Origin: Bacillota bacterium
Lineage (GTDB): Bacteria > Bacillota > Clostridia > Oscillospirales > Ruminococcaceae
Reading direction: 5' to 3'
Assembly: GCA_023395435.1 (NCBI GenBank)
Contig: JAEWZG010000061.1
Coordinates: forward strand, 40,107-104,106
DNA length: 64,000 nucleotides
The notes under the pieces are model-generated. The model saw only the letters and a list, made by a program, of their open reading frames with translations, was not told the DNA's origin and did not search any database. The translations under genes and the position numbers were made by a program. Below, piece after piece: positions 25,474 to 34,313 of this stretch. Within the stretch, counting starts at the first letter, position 1. Each line of letters starts with the position of its first letter.

Positions 25474-26031
25474 TTAAGAAGGTGTACCTGTAACTGTACC
25501 ATCAAGCGGGAATCCAGTATACATAGTATCCTGAAGTGTTGAATCTACTGAAACTGCTGTTGGCAATTGTAATGTTAATCCCGTAACAGTCTGCTGAGTC
25601 ATTGGTATAGTAAAATCTGTTGTAGTTGCATTTGGTGCTGAAACTTTAAAGTAAACATTTATTCCTGTTGTATCAACATAAGGAAGATAATTAATAGTAT
25701 ATATGCCAGATGCAGCCTGCGTAATATCAATAACACCTGCAACTGGTGTATATCCAGTCAAATCTGATAAACTTACGTATCTTTCAAACGTAACACCAGT
25801 GGTTATTGGATTGTCAAAGCTGTCGGTTATTGTAACTGTAGCTTGACCATCAGCCGTAAGAGTTATAGGTAAAGCTGAAGCAGTAGTACTATCAACAGTC
25901 AATGTTGCTGGAATAATCGTAGCAGTTGAATAGCCCGTTACTGAACTCTGAGCAACAGTGTATGAACCAAACTCAATTTCAGTTGCAGGAGCAGTACCGT
26001 CAGTAAAATTTAAGGTAAAAACCTGCGCCAT
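25474..26031 (-). CDS. Thr-rich, Ig-like repeat protein of unknown function
   Basis: A 185-residue protein without Cys, rich in Thr, Ser and Val and poor in Lys. ITLTADGQATVTITDSFDNP resembles a bacterial Ig-like strand pair, and a second beta-rich part follows (VDTTGINVYFKVSAP). No signal peptide is present. GAAAGGAG precedes the ATG, which lies inside the 3' end of the upstream gene at 26010. Such composition is seen in surface, spore-coat and phage structural proteins; I cannot choose among these. Confidence 0.65.
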   Translation of the reverse strand: MAQVFTLNFTDGTAPATEIEFGSYTVAQSSVTGYSTATIIPATLTVDSTTASALPITLTADGQATVTITDSFDNPITTGVTFERYVSLSDLTGYTPVAGVIDITQAASGIYTINYLPYVDTTGINVYFKVSAPNATTTDFTIPMTQQTVTGLTLQLPTAVSVDSTLQDTMYTGFPLDGTVTGTPS

Positions 26032-26405
26032 AAATATATTACTCCTTTCTGAATAGGAAAATTTTTAAATTTTGCGTCAGTTAACGTAAAATTCATTAAG
26101 ACATATTTAGGAGTAGGACATATTCTAATAAATTTAAAGAATTGCACATTTTTACATTTGGGATTAATGGTTATCCACCTGTATGCTGCTTTTGGATTTT
26201 GCTTACAAGTTAACGGCAATATTTTAATTTGATATTCGCCAAGTTCTTCTATATAATAATGTTTATATTCGTTTGATGCTTGTATTTTGTGGAAAACTAC
26301 TTTATTCTTCTTATCTTTTATTAAAACATCAAAACAAAAAGGCTCATAATTATCATTTTCACATTTAATACAAAGATTTGATAGTTTAAGCTTTTCCTGT
26401 TTCAT
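26010..26405 (-). CDS. unknown 131-residue protein
   Basis: A small protein with several Cys residues (CIKCENDNYEPFCF at residues 12-25) and a beta-rich pattern. It starts at an ATG about eight bases after a weak GGGG site. Its end overlaps the start of the Ig-like protein by 22 bases, so the two are probably co-translated and may act together. No known family was recognised. Confidence 0.55.
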   Translation of the reverse strand: MKQEKLKLSNLCIKCENDNYEPFCFDVLIKDKKNKVVFHKIQASNEYKHYYIEELGEYQIKILPLTCKQNPKAAYRWITINPKCKNVQFFKFIRICPTPKYVLMNFTLTDAKFKNFPIQKGVIYLWRRFLP

Positions 26406-26584
26406 AATAATCCCCCATTAATGTCATTTAATATTATATTCTAACAATTTCAAAATGTTACTCAGTAAACTAATATTAGTCTTTTTAGAAATACAAATTC
26501 AATAAAATGATATTACTATTTCTAACAAATTCAAATAAAAAATACCCCTATTCTTGCCAAACGGCATAGATAAGGGCTTTACAT
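26406..26584. other. intergenic between the unknown pair and the tRNA-Thr fragment
   Basis: AT-rich. A hairpin of GCCCTTATC with a G/A-rich partner around 26548-26578 lies next to the tRNA fragment and may be a tRNA-type terminator on the minus strand. No gene is seen. Confidence 0.4.
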
Positions 26585-26626
26585 TGGAGCTGTTAAACAA
26601 ATTCGAACTGTCGACCTCTTCCTTAC
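26585..26626 (-). repeat. tRNA-Thr 3' fragment, distal att of island C
   Basis: 42 bp matching the 3' half of tRNA-Thr (35603-35644 region) with three differences. They fall in the T stem and keep it paired (GACAG with TTGTT instead of GGCAG with CTGCT). Together with the intact gene on the same strand it frames a 9-kb island. Confidence 0.82.
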
Positions 26627-26746
26627 AAAAGACGATATTAGCTTTTTATAAGTTATGATATTTTTTAATAAAGCCCAATAATAAAAGCTTTTCACTATTT
26701 AAAATATTATAACTTACAATGTATTATTATAAACTTTCATAAAATA

Positions 26747-26764
26747 GTTGAACATTTGTTAAAC
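26747..26764 (+). repeat. 18-bp repeat near island C end, copy 1
   Basis: GTTGAACATTTGTTAAAC. The same motif with one change (G for A) is at 35516-35533, inside the other end of the island, in the same orientation. Confidence 0.45.
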
Positions 26765-26972
26765 TTAGAAATGGCTTTTAATATAAATTAAAATCTGACA
26801 ATAATTCATATACGTAACTATATGAAATTATTAATTATACTATTGCTTTTCACTTTTGCTATATGGTGCCTAAAACTCCAAACAAACAAAATAAAAAATG
26901 AAGATATTAGAAGAAATTATTGTTAAACTACATCGCAAGAGATGCCATTTGAATACAATGTTAAATATAAAC

Positions 26973-27030
26973 TAATAATATAATTAATAAAGCATAAAAA
27001 AGCGAGAATGATAATTTATTCTCGCTTTTT
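26973..27030 (+). repeat. 58-bp repeat with terminator hairpin, copy 1
   Basis: An AT-rich lead (TAATAATATAATTAATAAAG) and a hairpin of AGCGAGAAT with ATTCTCGCT plus a T run. It is repeated with about five changes at 29547-29606. The two copies flank the AraC-ABC module. Confidence 0.75.
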
Positions 27031-27199
27031 GTTTTGTAAAATGCATTTATCTCACTAAATTGTCTACGATTTAAGATAGTATATTTTTCATTGAAAGCAA
27101 TGCTCAGGTATGATATTATGAAATTAATAAATAGCAAAAAAAGTCGAGCGATTTATTATGAAATTATATAAAATAGAATAATGTAAGGGGGTGAAAGGA

Positions 27200-28087
27200 A
27201 TGAATGAGCATACAATAGCGGTTCAACATATGCAGGAATTTATTGAGGAAAACCTTGATAAGGAGATTACTTTGTCAGCTCTTTCAAAAGTATCATTATT
27301 TTCACCCTGGTATTCATACAGACTTTTTAAGGAATACCTTGCTATGACGCCATCCGAGTACATAAGAAGACTACGATTGTCACGTTCGGCGGTGCGTTTA
27401 AAAAACGAGAACTGCAATATTACTGACATTGCTTTTGAACTTGGGTTTGGAAGTGTTGATGGTTACACAAGAGCGTTTAACAGGGAGTTTGGCTGCAACC
27501 CAAGCCAATATGCACATAATCCTGTTCCTATTGCACTTTTTATTCCTTACGGCGTAAAATTCATAGAATTAAGAAAGGATTATTTTGATATGGAAAAAAG
27601 TCAAAGCATTTTTATTCAGGTTATTCATAAGCCAGAACGAAAGGTAATTATCAAAAGAGGTGTCAGTGCAAAAGACTATTTTGAGTACGGTGGAGAAGTC
27701 GGCTGTGATATCTGGGGAATCCTTATGAGTATGACTTCTCCTGATGATGAGCCAGTCAGCATGTGGTTGCCTCAAAAATATATAAAGTATGGAACTTCTA
27801 CATATGTTCAGGGAGTAGAGGTTACTCCTGATTATAGCGGAATAATTCCAGACGGATTTGATATTATCAGTCTACCAGAGGCAGAATATCTTGCCTTTCA
27901 GGGTGAACCTTTTAAGGAAGAAGATTATTGTGAAGCTATTTATAGCGTTCAACTCTCAATGGATAGGTATGCACCATCAGTAATAGGCTACGAATGGGAT
28001 GACAGTAATCCACGCATTCAGCTTGAACCTCGTGGCGAACGTGGATACATTGAACTTCGTGCCGTTAAGAAAAGAGGCACAAAATGA
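27200..28087 (+). CDS. AraC-family regulator with GyrI-like C-terminal domain
   Basis: The first 105 residues hold two AraC-type helix-turn-helix motifs, ITLSALSKVSLFSPWYSYRL and ITDIAFELGFGSVDGYTRAF, then NREFGCNPSQYA. The remaining 190 residues are consistent with a GyrI/BmrR-type effector-binding domain that senses small, often cationic, drugs. The ATG at 27200 follows GGGGGTG at good spacing. The stop overlaps the start of the ABC ATPase gene (ATGA), so it is the first gene of an operon whose exporter it most likely controls. Confidence 0.87.
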   Translation: MNEHTIAVQHMQEFIEENLDKEITLSALSKVSLFSPWYSYRLFKEYLAMTPSEYIRRLRLSRSAVRLKNENCNITDIAFELGFGSVDGYTRAFNREFGCNPSQYAHNPVPIALFIPYGVKFIELRKDYFDMEKSQSIFIQVIHKPERKVIIKRGVSAKDYFEYGGEVGCDIWGILMSMTSPDDEPVSMWLPQKYIKYGTSTYVQGVEVTPDYSGIIPDGFDIISLPEAEYLAFQGEPFKEEDYCEAIYSVQLSMDRYAPSVIGYEWDDSNPRIQLEPRGERGYIELRAVKKRGTK

Positions 28088-28809
28088 GTGAAGTAATAAG
28101 TGTAAAGAATCTTACAAAATCATATAACGGAAAAACTGTTGTGAATAACTTAAGCCTAAGTGTTCAGAACGGAACTATTTTCGGATTGCTTGGTGCAAAT
28201 GGTGCTGGTAAAAGTACAACAATAGAATGTATGCTTGGAACAAAAACTGCTGACAACGGAACATTCACACTTCTTGGACTTAACCCTAAGAAAAACCGCA
28301 GCGATTTTTTTGAAAAAGTTGGTGTGCAGTTTCAGAAAGGTGATTATCAGGCTGAGATCAAGGTATCCGAACTGTGTGAAGAAACTGCCTGCCTTTATAA
28401 AAAACCTGCAGATTGGAAGGCACTATGTAATCAGTTCCGTATCGGCGATAAAATCAATAATACTGTTAAAAACCTATCTGGTGGAGAACGTCAGCGACTT
28501 TTCATAGTTCTTGCACTTATCCCTGATCCTGAGCTTGTCTTCCTTGATGAACTCACGACAGGGCTTGATGCAAAGGCACGTCGCAGTGTTTGGAAAATCC
28601 TTGAAGAATTAAAAGGAAAAGGACTTACAATCTTTCTCACTTCTCACTTTATGGATGAGGTTGAAGCACTCTGTGATCAAATCTGTATACTGAAAAAAGG
28701 TGAAACAGTTTTCAGTGGAACAGTTGAAAAAGCAAAGCAACAGTGCAACTGTGAAAATTTTGAGGATGCATATTTATTATTATCTGATGAGGAGGCTGAT
28801 GAAGAATGA
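28084..28809 (+). CDS. ABC exporter ATP-binding protein
   Basis: ATPase of an ABC-2 type exporter. Walker A is GANGAGKSTT at about residue 37-46, the signature is NLSGGERQRL, and Walker B is ELVFLDELTTGLD. The H-loop His is in FLTSHFMDE. All catalytic parts are intact. Length (241 residues) is typical of drug-exporter ATPases. It overlaps the regulator gene before it and the permease gene after it by four bases each. Confidence 0.93.
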   Translation: MSEVISVKNLTKSYNGKTVVNNLSLSVQNGTIFGLLGANGAGKSTTIECMLGTKTADNGTFTLLGLNPKKNRSDFFEKVGVQFQKGDYQAEIKVSELCEETACLYKKPADWKALCNQFRIGDKINNTVKNLSGGERQRLFIVLALIPDPELVFLDELTTGLDAKARRSVWKILEELKGKGLTIFLTSHFMDEVEALCDQICILKKGETVFSGTVEKAKQQCNCENFEDAYLLLSDEEADEE

Positions 28810-29549
28810 AAAGTTATTTAACTCTTTTTAAGAATGAACTTAAGCTTAACATCCGTGATATGAATATGGTTATCTTTGCAGTGATTATGCCGTTAATTGT
28901 TTTAGTGATTCTTGGCTTCATATATGGAACAAAACCAGCTTTTGACGGAGCAGACTATTCTTTCCTCCAGCAGTCATTTGGTGCAGTTACAGCAATATCA
29001 ATGTGTGCTGGCGGACTGATGGGATTGCCGATTATTATATCAGATTACAGAGAGCGTAAAATTCTCAAGCGTTTTAAGGTTACACCTATAAGCCCTATAA
29101 AACTACTTCTGGTTGAACTTGCTATCTATATTCTTTATTGTATGATTTCGCTTGTTACCTGTGCAATAGCTGCAAGAATATTCTGGGATGTAAGACTTAT
29201 TGGAAATCCTTTAGCTTTTATCGGAAGCTGGTTTCTCGCTATGATTTCCACCTTATCAATTGGAATGTTTGTAGGTGGAATAGCTAAAAACTCAAAACAA
29301 TCTGGTGTAATTGCATCAATTCTGTACTTCCCGATGCTTGTATTTTCAGGAACAACACTACCACTTGAAGTAATGCCGAAAGGACTCCAGAAAGTTGTGA
29401 GCTTATTCCCGTTCACTCAAGGAATAAAGCTGGTGAAGAACACATTTCTTGGAATAGAAACTGATAAAGTATGGCTTCCTGTCATAATAATGTTAGGTGT
29501 CACAATAGTGTGCATAGCATTATCAGTAAGACTATTTAAATGGGAGTAA
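28806..29549 (+). CDS. ABC-2 type permease
   Basis: Membrane subunit of the exporter, with six membrane segments in 247 residues. The typical block GLMGLPIIISDYRERKILKR lies between helices 2 and 3, and ILYFPMLVFSGTTLPLEVMP is the conserved ABC-2 stretch before the last part. With the ATPase it probably exports a drug, peptide or lipid-like compound under control of the AraC regulator. The stop codon is the first base triplet of the second 58-bp repeat. Confidence 0.92.
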   Translation: MKSYLTLFKNELKLNIRDMNMVIFAVIMPLIVLVILGFIYGTKPAFDGADYSFLQQSFGAVTAISMCAGGLMGLPIIISDYRERKILKRFKVTPISPIKLLLVELAIYILYCMISLVTCAIAARIFWDVRLIGNPLAFIGSWFLAMISTLSIGMFVGGIAKNSKQSGVIASILYFPMLVFSGTTLPLEVMPKGLQKVVSLFPFTQGIKLVKNTFLGIETDKVWLPVIIMLGVTIVCIALSVRLFKWE

Positions 29550-29606
29550 TAATATAATTAATAAAGCATGAAAAAGCGGGAATGATAATTCATCCTCGCT
29601 TTTTTA
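29547..29606 (+). repeat. 58-bp repeat with terminator hairpin, copy 2
   Basis: Near-identical to 26973-27030. The hairpin (AGCGGGAAT / ATCCTCGCT) with T run serves as terminator of the ABC operon and, on the other strand, of the TPR gene. Confidence 0.8.
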
Positions 29607-29609
29607 TAT

Positions 29610-30329
29610 TTAATCTGTATTATCATCCTTCTCATTACATTGGTATGGAGATATATAGTAGTCATCCTTAAAAATATTTTGAGTATAATGAAATTTAGAA
29701 ATTGCTTTTTTCCTATAATGAGCATTTGATGTCAGCTTTTTTAGCTTTCTTTCTTCAGCACGTGTATTGTAGCTAGATTCTTTTAAACTTTCCAACTTAT
29801 CATTTATGTGTTCAATAGCCTCTTCTTTTCTATCAAAATATATCAATAACTCAAATACCATAGCCATTACATCAGTACTAACGCCCCAATGTTCAAACAT
29901 TTTCGGTAAGATATCAATAGATCGTTCAAAATCATTACATAGATACCAGAGAGTAAATTCATCAAGCTCATAACCTTCTAATTCTTCTGGTGGTATTTTC
30001 TGTACTATTTTTATGAACTCATTTCTGTCATATTGATACACAGAAAATGCATAAGAAATAGATATTTCTCCTTTAGAAATAGTAGGAACGCCTGATGAAA
30101 CGTTGCCGAACTTTTCTAATGCTTGTTTAAAATAAGTAGATGCTTTTGAGTATTCTTTTTGCTCATAGTAGCAAACACCAAGATTATAAAATGAAATATA
30201 GTTATCACTAAAATTACTTGCTTTTGAATAGTACTTAATAGCAGCTTTGTATTTTTTCAAATCAAAGCATGCATCACCTATAGCCATTAAATTCTTATAA
30301 TTTTGCTGCATTTTTTCAGCCTTTTTCAA
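29610..30329 (-). CDS. TPR repeat protein, probably 5'-truncated
   Basis: At least two tetratricopeptide repeats are visible: NLMAIGDACFDLKKYKAAIK with YYSKASNF, and FYNLGVCYYEQKEYSKAST. The second half is less regular. The same frame reads on upstream to about 30480 (..FERNAQLNPCF then NNLGYFYAEEGKW..), clearly another TPR, but no start codon is found there because it runs into an Rhs tip in another frame. So the gene has probably lost its 5' end. Translation could start at the TTG at 30329 or, better spaced, the ATG at 30311. It may be an immunity or regulator-like gene captured by the Rhs array. Confidence 0.7.
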   Translation of the reverse strand: MKKAEKMQQNYKNLMAIGDACFDLKKYKAAIKYYSKASNFSDNYISFYNLGVCYYEQKEYSKASTYFKQALEKFGNVSSGVPTISKGEISISYAFSVYQYDRNEFIKIVQKIPPEELEGYELDEFTLWYLCNDFERSIDILPKMFEHWGVSTDVMAMVFELLIYFDRKEEAIEHINDKLESLKESSYNTRAEERKLKKLTSNAHYRKKAISKFHYTQNIFKDDYYISPYQCNEKDDNTD

Positions 30330-30421
30330 ATATTTTATACCAAGCCTTTTTCCTTCTCCAATTTTTTTACTATAACGCCATTTCCCTTCCTCAGCATAAA
30401 AATACCCAAGATTATTAAATG

Positions 30422-30765
30422 TTAAAAAGCAAGGATTGAGTTGTGCATTACGCTCAAATACTTTTTGTGATCTGTAAAAATTACAGGTCCCCCTTTTGGA
30501 GGAATGTATCCAGACTTTTCTGTAGGTGGTTCATTGCTTGATACGTTAGGAGGAGGAACTCTCTTTGTTTTTGCAAATGTTGGCTGTAATCTATTAGCAT
30601 CAGAAAAAATACTTATAATTGCAGTAATTCTCTTAAAAATAGAAGAAATTAATGGATTAATTAATATTGAAATATGCCCACTCGGGTCAATTAAATTAAG
30701 CGGATTATTTTGTGTGTAGGAATAAAGATTCTGCGTTAGTGGATTCATTACATCGCCTTGAACAG
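30422..30765 (-). pseudogene. orphan Rhs tip 3 (truncated)
   Basis: The frame begins inside the Rhs anchor (DTVQGDVMNPLTQNLYSYTQ, then NNPLNLIDPSGH), which is the conserved end of Rhs cores. A short tip follows with a hydrophobic stretch and a Pro-rich part (KRVPPPNVSSNEPPTEKSGY). After about residue 90 the sequence belongs to the TPR gene in another frame, so the toxin part is missing. There is no own promoter or Rhs core. It is a displaced C-terminal cassette fused to foreign sequence. Confidence 0.75.
30674..30765 (-). repeat. Rhs anchor repeat, copy 3
   Basis: About 92 bp coding for the Rhs core end to DPSGH; also at 32420-32512 and 34221-34313. It marks where tips can be exchanged by homologous recombination. 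Confidence 0.75.
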
Positions 30766-30811
30766 TATTATCACAGCATATCGATTACCATTATTATACT
30801 GTATTTATTTT

Positions 30812-30858
30812 GAGATGTAAAGAAAAAGGGCACATCAGATTAAACTGTGTGACCTTTT
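30812..30858 (-). repeat. conserved hairpin repeat A
   Basis: First of three near-identical copies of about 45 bp. On the minus strand GGTCACACAG pairs with CTGATGTGCC over six bases, with T-rich sequence after it. It lies directly after the 182-residue immunity-like gene and looks like a terminator. Confidence 0.75.
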
Positions 30859-30869
30859 CTAATCTATAA

Positions 30870-31418
30870 TTACGAATATAGTTTTTTCAGTAGTTCTGCC
30901 TGATATTCCATAACATCTTCAAAATCAGATGTATCACCATCAATTATACTACGGGCTAAATTACGCACTGCAATTGATAATCCATCTATTACACCAGACA
31001 TATTTTCTAATATAATTTTTTCTCTTTGTTTAATTTTTGTTACTGAATTATTATCAACATCTTTTAATAAAAATAATTCATTATCGCATTTATTCATATA
31101 ATTAGAAAGAGTATATAGATTAATAGCCTTTGAAGCTTCCTTACATTCTCCAAAAAACACCTTCTTATCTGGAAATTCTCCATTGCAAAGTTCTATAAAA
31201 GCAACTCCAATATTTGCACCAGCAAAATACCAAAATATTTCCACGCCTATTGATTTGCTAACATATCTTATAACTACTTCTTCATCAGGATAATAATCAT
31301 TATTATTAATTATAGATTCTATTCTTTTATATCCCATTTCTTCTAAAAATTTAAAGTCCTTTTCTACTTGAAAAATAAAATCCATTATTATTTTTTCCAC
31401 TTCTCCACCTGCTTTCAT
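30870..31418 (-). CDS. probable immunity protein of orphan tip 2
   Basis: A 182-residue acidic soluble protein starting right at the end of the tip-2 toxin frame (ATGA overlap). The family was not recognised. Start choice is uncertain: ATG at 31418 overlaps the toxin stop, while a GTG at 31403 and an ATG at 31385 have GGTGGAG upstream. Position directly after the toxin domain, small size and lack of signal peptide match immunity proteins of polymorphic toxins. Because its toxin frame carries a stop, it may now only protect the cell against relatives. Confidence 0.65.
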   Translation of the reverse strand: MKAGGEVEKIIMDFIFQVEKDFKFLEEMGYKRIESIINNNDYYPDEEVVIRYVSKSIGVEIFWYFAGANIGVAFIELCNGEFPDKKVFFGECKEASKAINLYTLSNYMNKCDNELFLLKDVDNNSVTKIKQREKIILENMSGVIDGLSIAVRNLARSIIDGDTSDFEDVMEYQAELLKKLYS

Positions 31419-32512
31419 GGATTATATTTTATAACATTTGGATATTTCCAATTTTTATAAACACTTCTATTTTCAACACCATAAAATGGACTTCTTACAG
31501 TTCTGCCAGGATAAATTCCAATATCTATTACAGTAGAACCTTTATCTTTTGTCCAATACCTAATCCAAGAACGATTAGCCTCAATATCATTAACATTGAG
31601 ATTTCCTGGAGAAGACCTGAAATTCCTTGGATTATATGTTTTTACATTATATCCTGACTGTTCCAATTGCTTTGCCACAGGATTCACCCTGTCCATATTT
31701 TCTCCAATTACAACTACTGGTTTGTCTTTTGAAATATTTCCAATTATGCCATCCGTTTTTCCAGTTCCATTAATTATATTATCTGTCTTACTAACTGCTT
31801 TTGCAGAATCTACAAGTTTATCGCCTTTTTTTATAGCTTTGCTAGCTAACTTTCCGCCAGAGCCTATATCTCCAACAATTGGAACGATAGAAAAGCCCGA
31901 AATTCCAGCATTAACCCGATCACCTTCATAAGCATAAATTGCAGCATTCAGTGGGTCCGCAACATATTCAACGACAGGAATAAATCCTAAAGCATCCAGT
32001 GTGTCATGTATATTTGGTGCGTTCGGATCTTTTACTTGTATGGCTTTACCACCAGGTTTTAATTCTGTTATTTTTGCACCTGAATTTACTTGCTCAGGTA
32101 TACCTTTTCATTTTTTATATAAGTACGATTCATTTTCTTTAGATTTATAATATTCCGTTTTTAGCTCATTAACTTGCTGTGCAATTAATTTTTTCCTCAA
32201 GGTGGGATCTAACACTTTTGGTAATTGAGCATCGCAAGAACGCCAAAGTGCATCATTCAATTTCTGTGCCTTTTGTAGGTTAGTAAAAATATTTTTAAGC
32301 GAGGAGAACATACTTGTTATAGGTGAAATAATTCTTTGTATTGTTCTTATCGCTGGTTGTAATGTATTGCTAATTTCATCTGCTCTGTTTCTTAATCTTT
32401 CTACTAAATCTTTTGAAATATGCCCACTCGGGTCAATTAGATTAAGTGGATTATTTTGTGTGTAAGAGTAAAGATTCTGCGTAAGTGGATTCATTACGTC
32501 GCCTTGAACAGT
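31415..32512 (-). pseudogene. orphan Rhs tip 2 with toxin domain, one in-frame stop
   Basis: The frame starts at the Rhs anchor and continues as RHS-linked linker, ending YLYKK, then TGA at 32108-32110. The same frame then runs on without a further stop for 231 codons. It has a pre-toxin stretch (GFIPVVEYVADPLNAAIYAY..VPIVGDIG) and a C-terminal domain (VVIGENMDRV..., SWIRYWTKDKG, DIGIYPGRTVRSPFYGVE). That ending matches a common class of polymorphic toxin C termini by its GExMxRV and DIG..P..RSPFY motifs. A single base change would restore one frame. No Rhs core is attached, so it is a displaced cassette. Confidence 0.75.
32420..32512 (-). repeat. Rhs anchor repeat, copy 2
   Basis: Same block as 30674-30765 and 34221-34313. 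The similarity to the main Rhs gene begins sharply at GATACTGTTCAAGG, just after a stop codon in the upstream sequence. Confidence 0.75.
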
Positions 32513-32560
32513 ATCCTATAATCTGAATTGTTTTACCATAATTATACTACATCACTTTTT

Positions 32561-32606
32561 AGATGTAAAGATAAAGGCCACATCAGATAAAACTGTGTGA
32601 CCTTAC
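32561..32606 (-). repeat. conserved hairpin repeat B
   Basis: Second copy of the hairpin repeat; on the minus strand GGTCACACAG with CTGATGTGGCC, then TTTATCTTT. It follows the stop of the 67-residue gene. Confidence 0.78.
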
Positions 32607-32614
32607 TTAATGCA

Positions 32615-32818
32615 TTAATCAATGATATCTGCAATATACAATGGGATATTAACATCTATTCTGTTTCTTAAACATTCCATATGGCAAAATAGCTGTTGTT
32701 CTTGCTGTAAATCTTGTCGTTTATCCCAGTTTGACAATACCACCAGTGATGTAATATCAATATCATTAGATTCTATATGCTGACCACAAAAACAGCATTT
32801 ATATTTCTGACTGTTCAT
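32615..32818 (-). CDS. small zinc-ribbon-like protein, possible orphan immunity gene
   Basis: A 67-residue protein with CCFCGQHIESND near the start and CHMECLRN near residue 45, a Cys/His spacing that could hold one zinc ion. GAGGTG precedes the ATG. It stands between hairpin repeats B and C with no toxin domain beside it. Single small genes in this position of Rhs arrays are usually immunity genes left after loss of their tip; this role is inferred. Confidence 0.6.
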   Translation of the reverse strand: MNSQKYKCCFCGQHIESNDIDITSLVVLSNWDKRQDLQQEQQLFCHMECLRNRIDVNIPLYIADIID

Positions 32819-32898
32819 TCACTAGCACCTCACTTCCATCCATAATTTTTACTTAGTCTGTCTAATAAGCATTTCCAACATTATAATATATAGCTTTT

Positions 32899-32942
32899 GA
32901 GATGTAAAGAAAAAGGCCACATCAGATAAAACTGTGTGACCT
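32899..32942 (-). repeat. conserved hairpin repeat C
   Basis: Third copy, nearly identical to B. It follows the 125-residue immunity-like gene and serves as its terminator. Confidence 0.78.
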
Positions 32943-32954
32943 AGTTTTATTAAT

Positions 32955-33332
32955 TTATACCCTTTTCACTTCCACCTGCTGACAAAGTATAGAAACATCT
33001 ATTGGACCACCTTGAATTTTGAATAAGTAATACTCATCGCTCTCAGGAATAGCTGGGCTATCTGAAAATGAAAATGAATAGTTCATTTTTTCAAATTTCA
33101 AGCTTACATCATCTTTTTCAAGTTTGAAAGAACTAACGTCTAGAACTAAACATGGCAATGTTTCTTCATTTGGCTCAAACGTAGTATGATAATTAAATGC
33201 AAATATATTTTTACAGTATATTTCACCTACATCATTTCCATTCGAAGAATTATAGAATTCAAATTTAATATCATTTTTCGACTCAACAAAAGCCATTTTA
33301 TTTAGCATCACTTCGGTAAAAATATTCTCCAT
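32955..33332 (-). CDS. probable immunity protein of the main Rhs toxin
   Basis: A 125-residue acidic, beta-rich protein with no signal peptide (IFAFNYHTTFEPNEETLPCL.., FKIQGGPIDVSIL). I do not recognise the family. AGGTGG precedes the ATG, 21 bases after the stop of the Rhs toxin frame. This tight position after a polymorphic toxin C terminus is the standard place for its immunity gene. Confidence 0.68.
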   Translation of the reverse strand: MENIFTEVMLNKMAFVESKNDIKFEFYNSSNGNDVGEIYCKNIFAFNYHTTFEPNEETLPCLVLDVSSFKLEKDDVSLKFEKMNYSFSFSDSPAIPESDEYYLFKIQGGPIDVSILCQQVEVKRV

Positions 33333-34220
33333 ACCTAACCACCTATCTACTAATTATTTACCTGGTTTTGGAGGTAAGAATGTTCCGTCTCCAATTGTAT
33401 CAACAAATTCCCCAGTGTTGTGTCCTCCATTAGGTACAGGAGTCCCATCCCACTGATATCTTACAGTTATCTTTCTTGAGTTATCTGGCAACCACTCTTT
33501 TTTTGTTGTTATTATTTCTCCATTAGGTCTGATATCTACCCTCATCCCATCATCACGCATATATGTTACATAACCGCCTTCTGAAGTACCATTACATCTA
33601 TAGCCTTTATTCAGTAAGTCATTATGAAGGTCTACACGATTCTTCGGAATTGCATTAACAGTCTTAGGCGTTCCCTCAGTAACCGATTTCGGCAACTTAA
33701 CAGCTGGCTCAAGCCTATCTTGAACTTTAAGTAATTTACTTGCATTACAATCCGCTTTTGCAGCTTTCGATATAGCTATCATTACTGCTAAATCAACAGT
33801 AATCCTACCAGATACATTACCTCTTTTATATGCGCTTCCATTAATAATATCATTATAAAAAGACTTCTTTATATTATTATAAGTACCAACGCCCAAGTCT
33901 TTTAGCATCGCACCTTCGCTTACATATGGTAATACGTAATGTTGTTTATATTCCAAATAAACTTCACTAAGTTTATATGTATTATATGGAATATTTACTA
34001 TATCAAATGGCAGTTCCACTATTCTTTGCATAGAGCCTATTGTAAATCCTCTTCTATAATTGCTTACATCTTTTAGGCTCGCATTTTATCCCATAACATT
34101 TAATGCCTGAGAATAACTATTGTCCTTTGGAGCATAAATTACATCAATAACATCCATTGCAGGACTATCATTAAATTTTTCTAATGAATCAGTTAAAAAC
34201 TTTTTTGCTTTTTCAAACCA

Positions 34221-34313
34221 ATGCCCACTCGGATCAATTAAATTAAGCGGATTGTTTCCACAATAAGCGTAAAGATTCTGTGTAAGTGGATTCATTACAT
34301 CGCCTTGAACAGT
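34221..34313 (-). repeat. Rhs anchor repeat, copy 1 (main gene)
   Basis: The region coding DTVQGDVMNPLTQNLYAYCG and NNPLNLIDPSGH inside the main Rhs gene, repeated at the start of both orphan tips. Confidence 0.75.

Larger units (their letters stand above)
26627..27199. other. right-side spacer of the island C end
   Basis: No well-supported gene. A 34-codon frame at 26822-26926 encodes a hydrophobic peptide but has no ribosome binding site. The stretch holds an 18-bp motif (26747-26764) and the first copy of a 58-bp repeat (26973-27030). GGGGGTG before the AraC gene at 27200 is a strong site. Confidence 0.4.

Noticed and set aside
26822..26926. 34-codon hydrophobic frame
   Set aside because: No ribosome binding site and no neighbouring terminator of its own; kept only as a note in the spacer entry.
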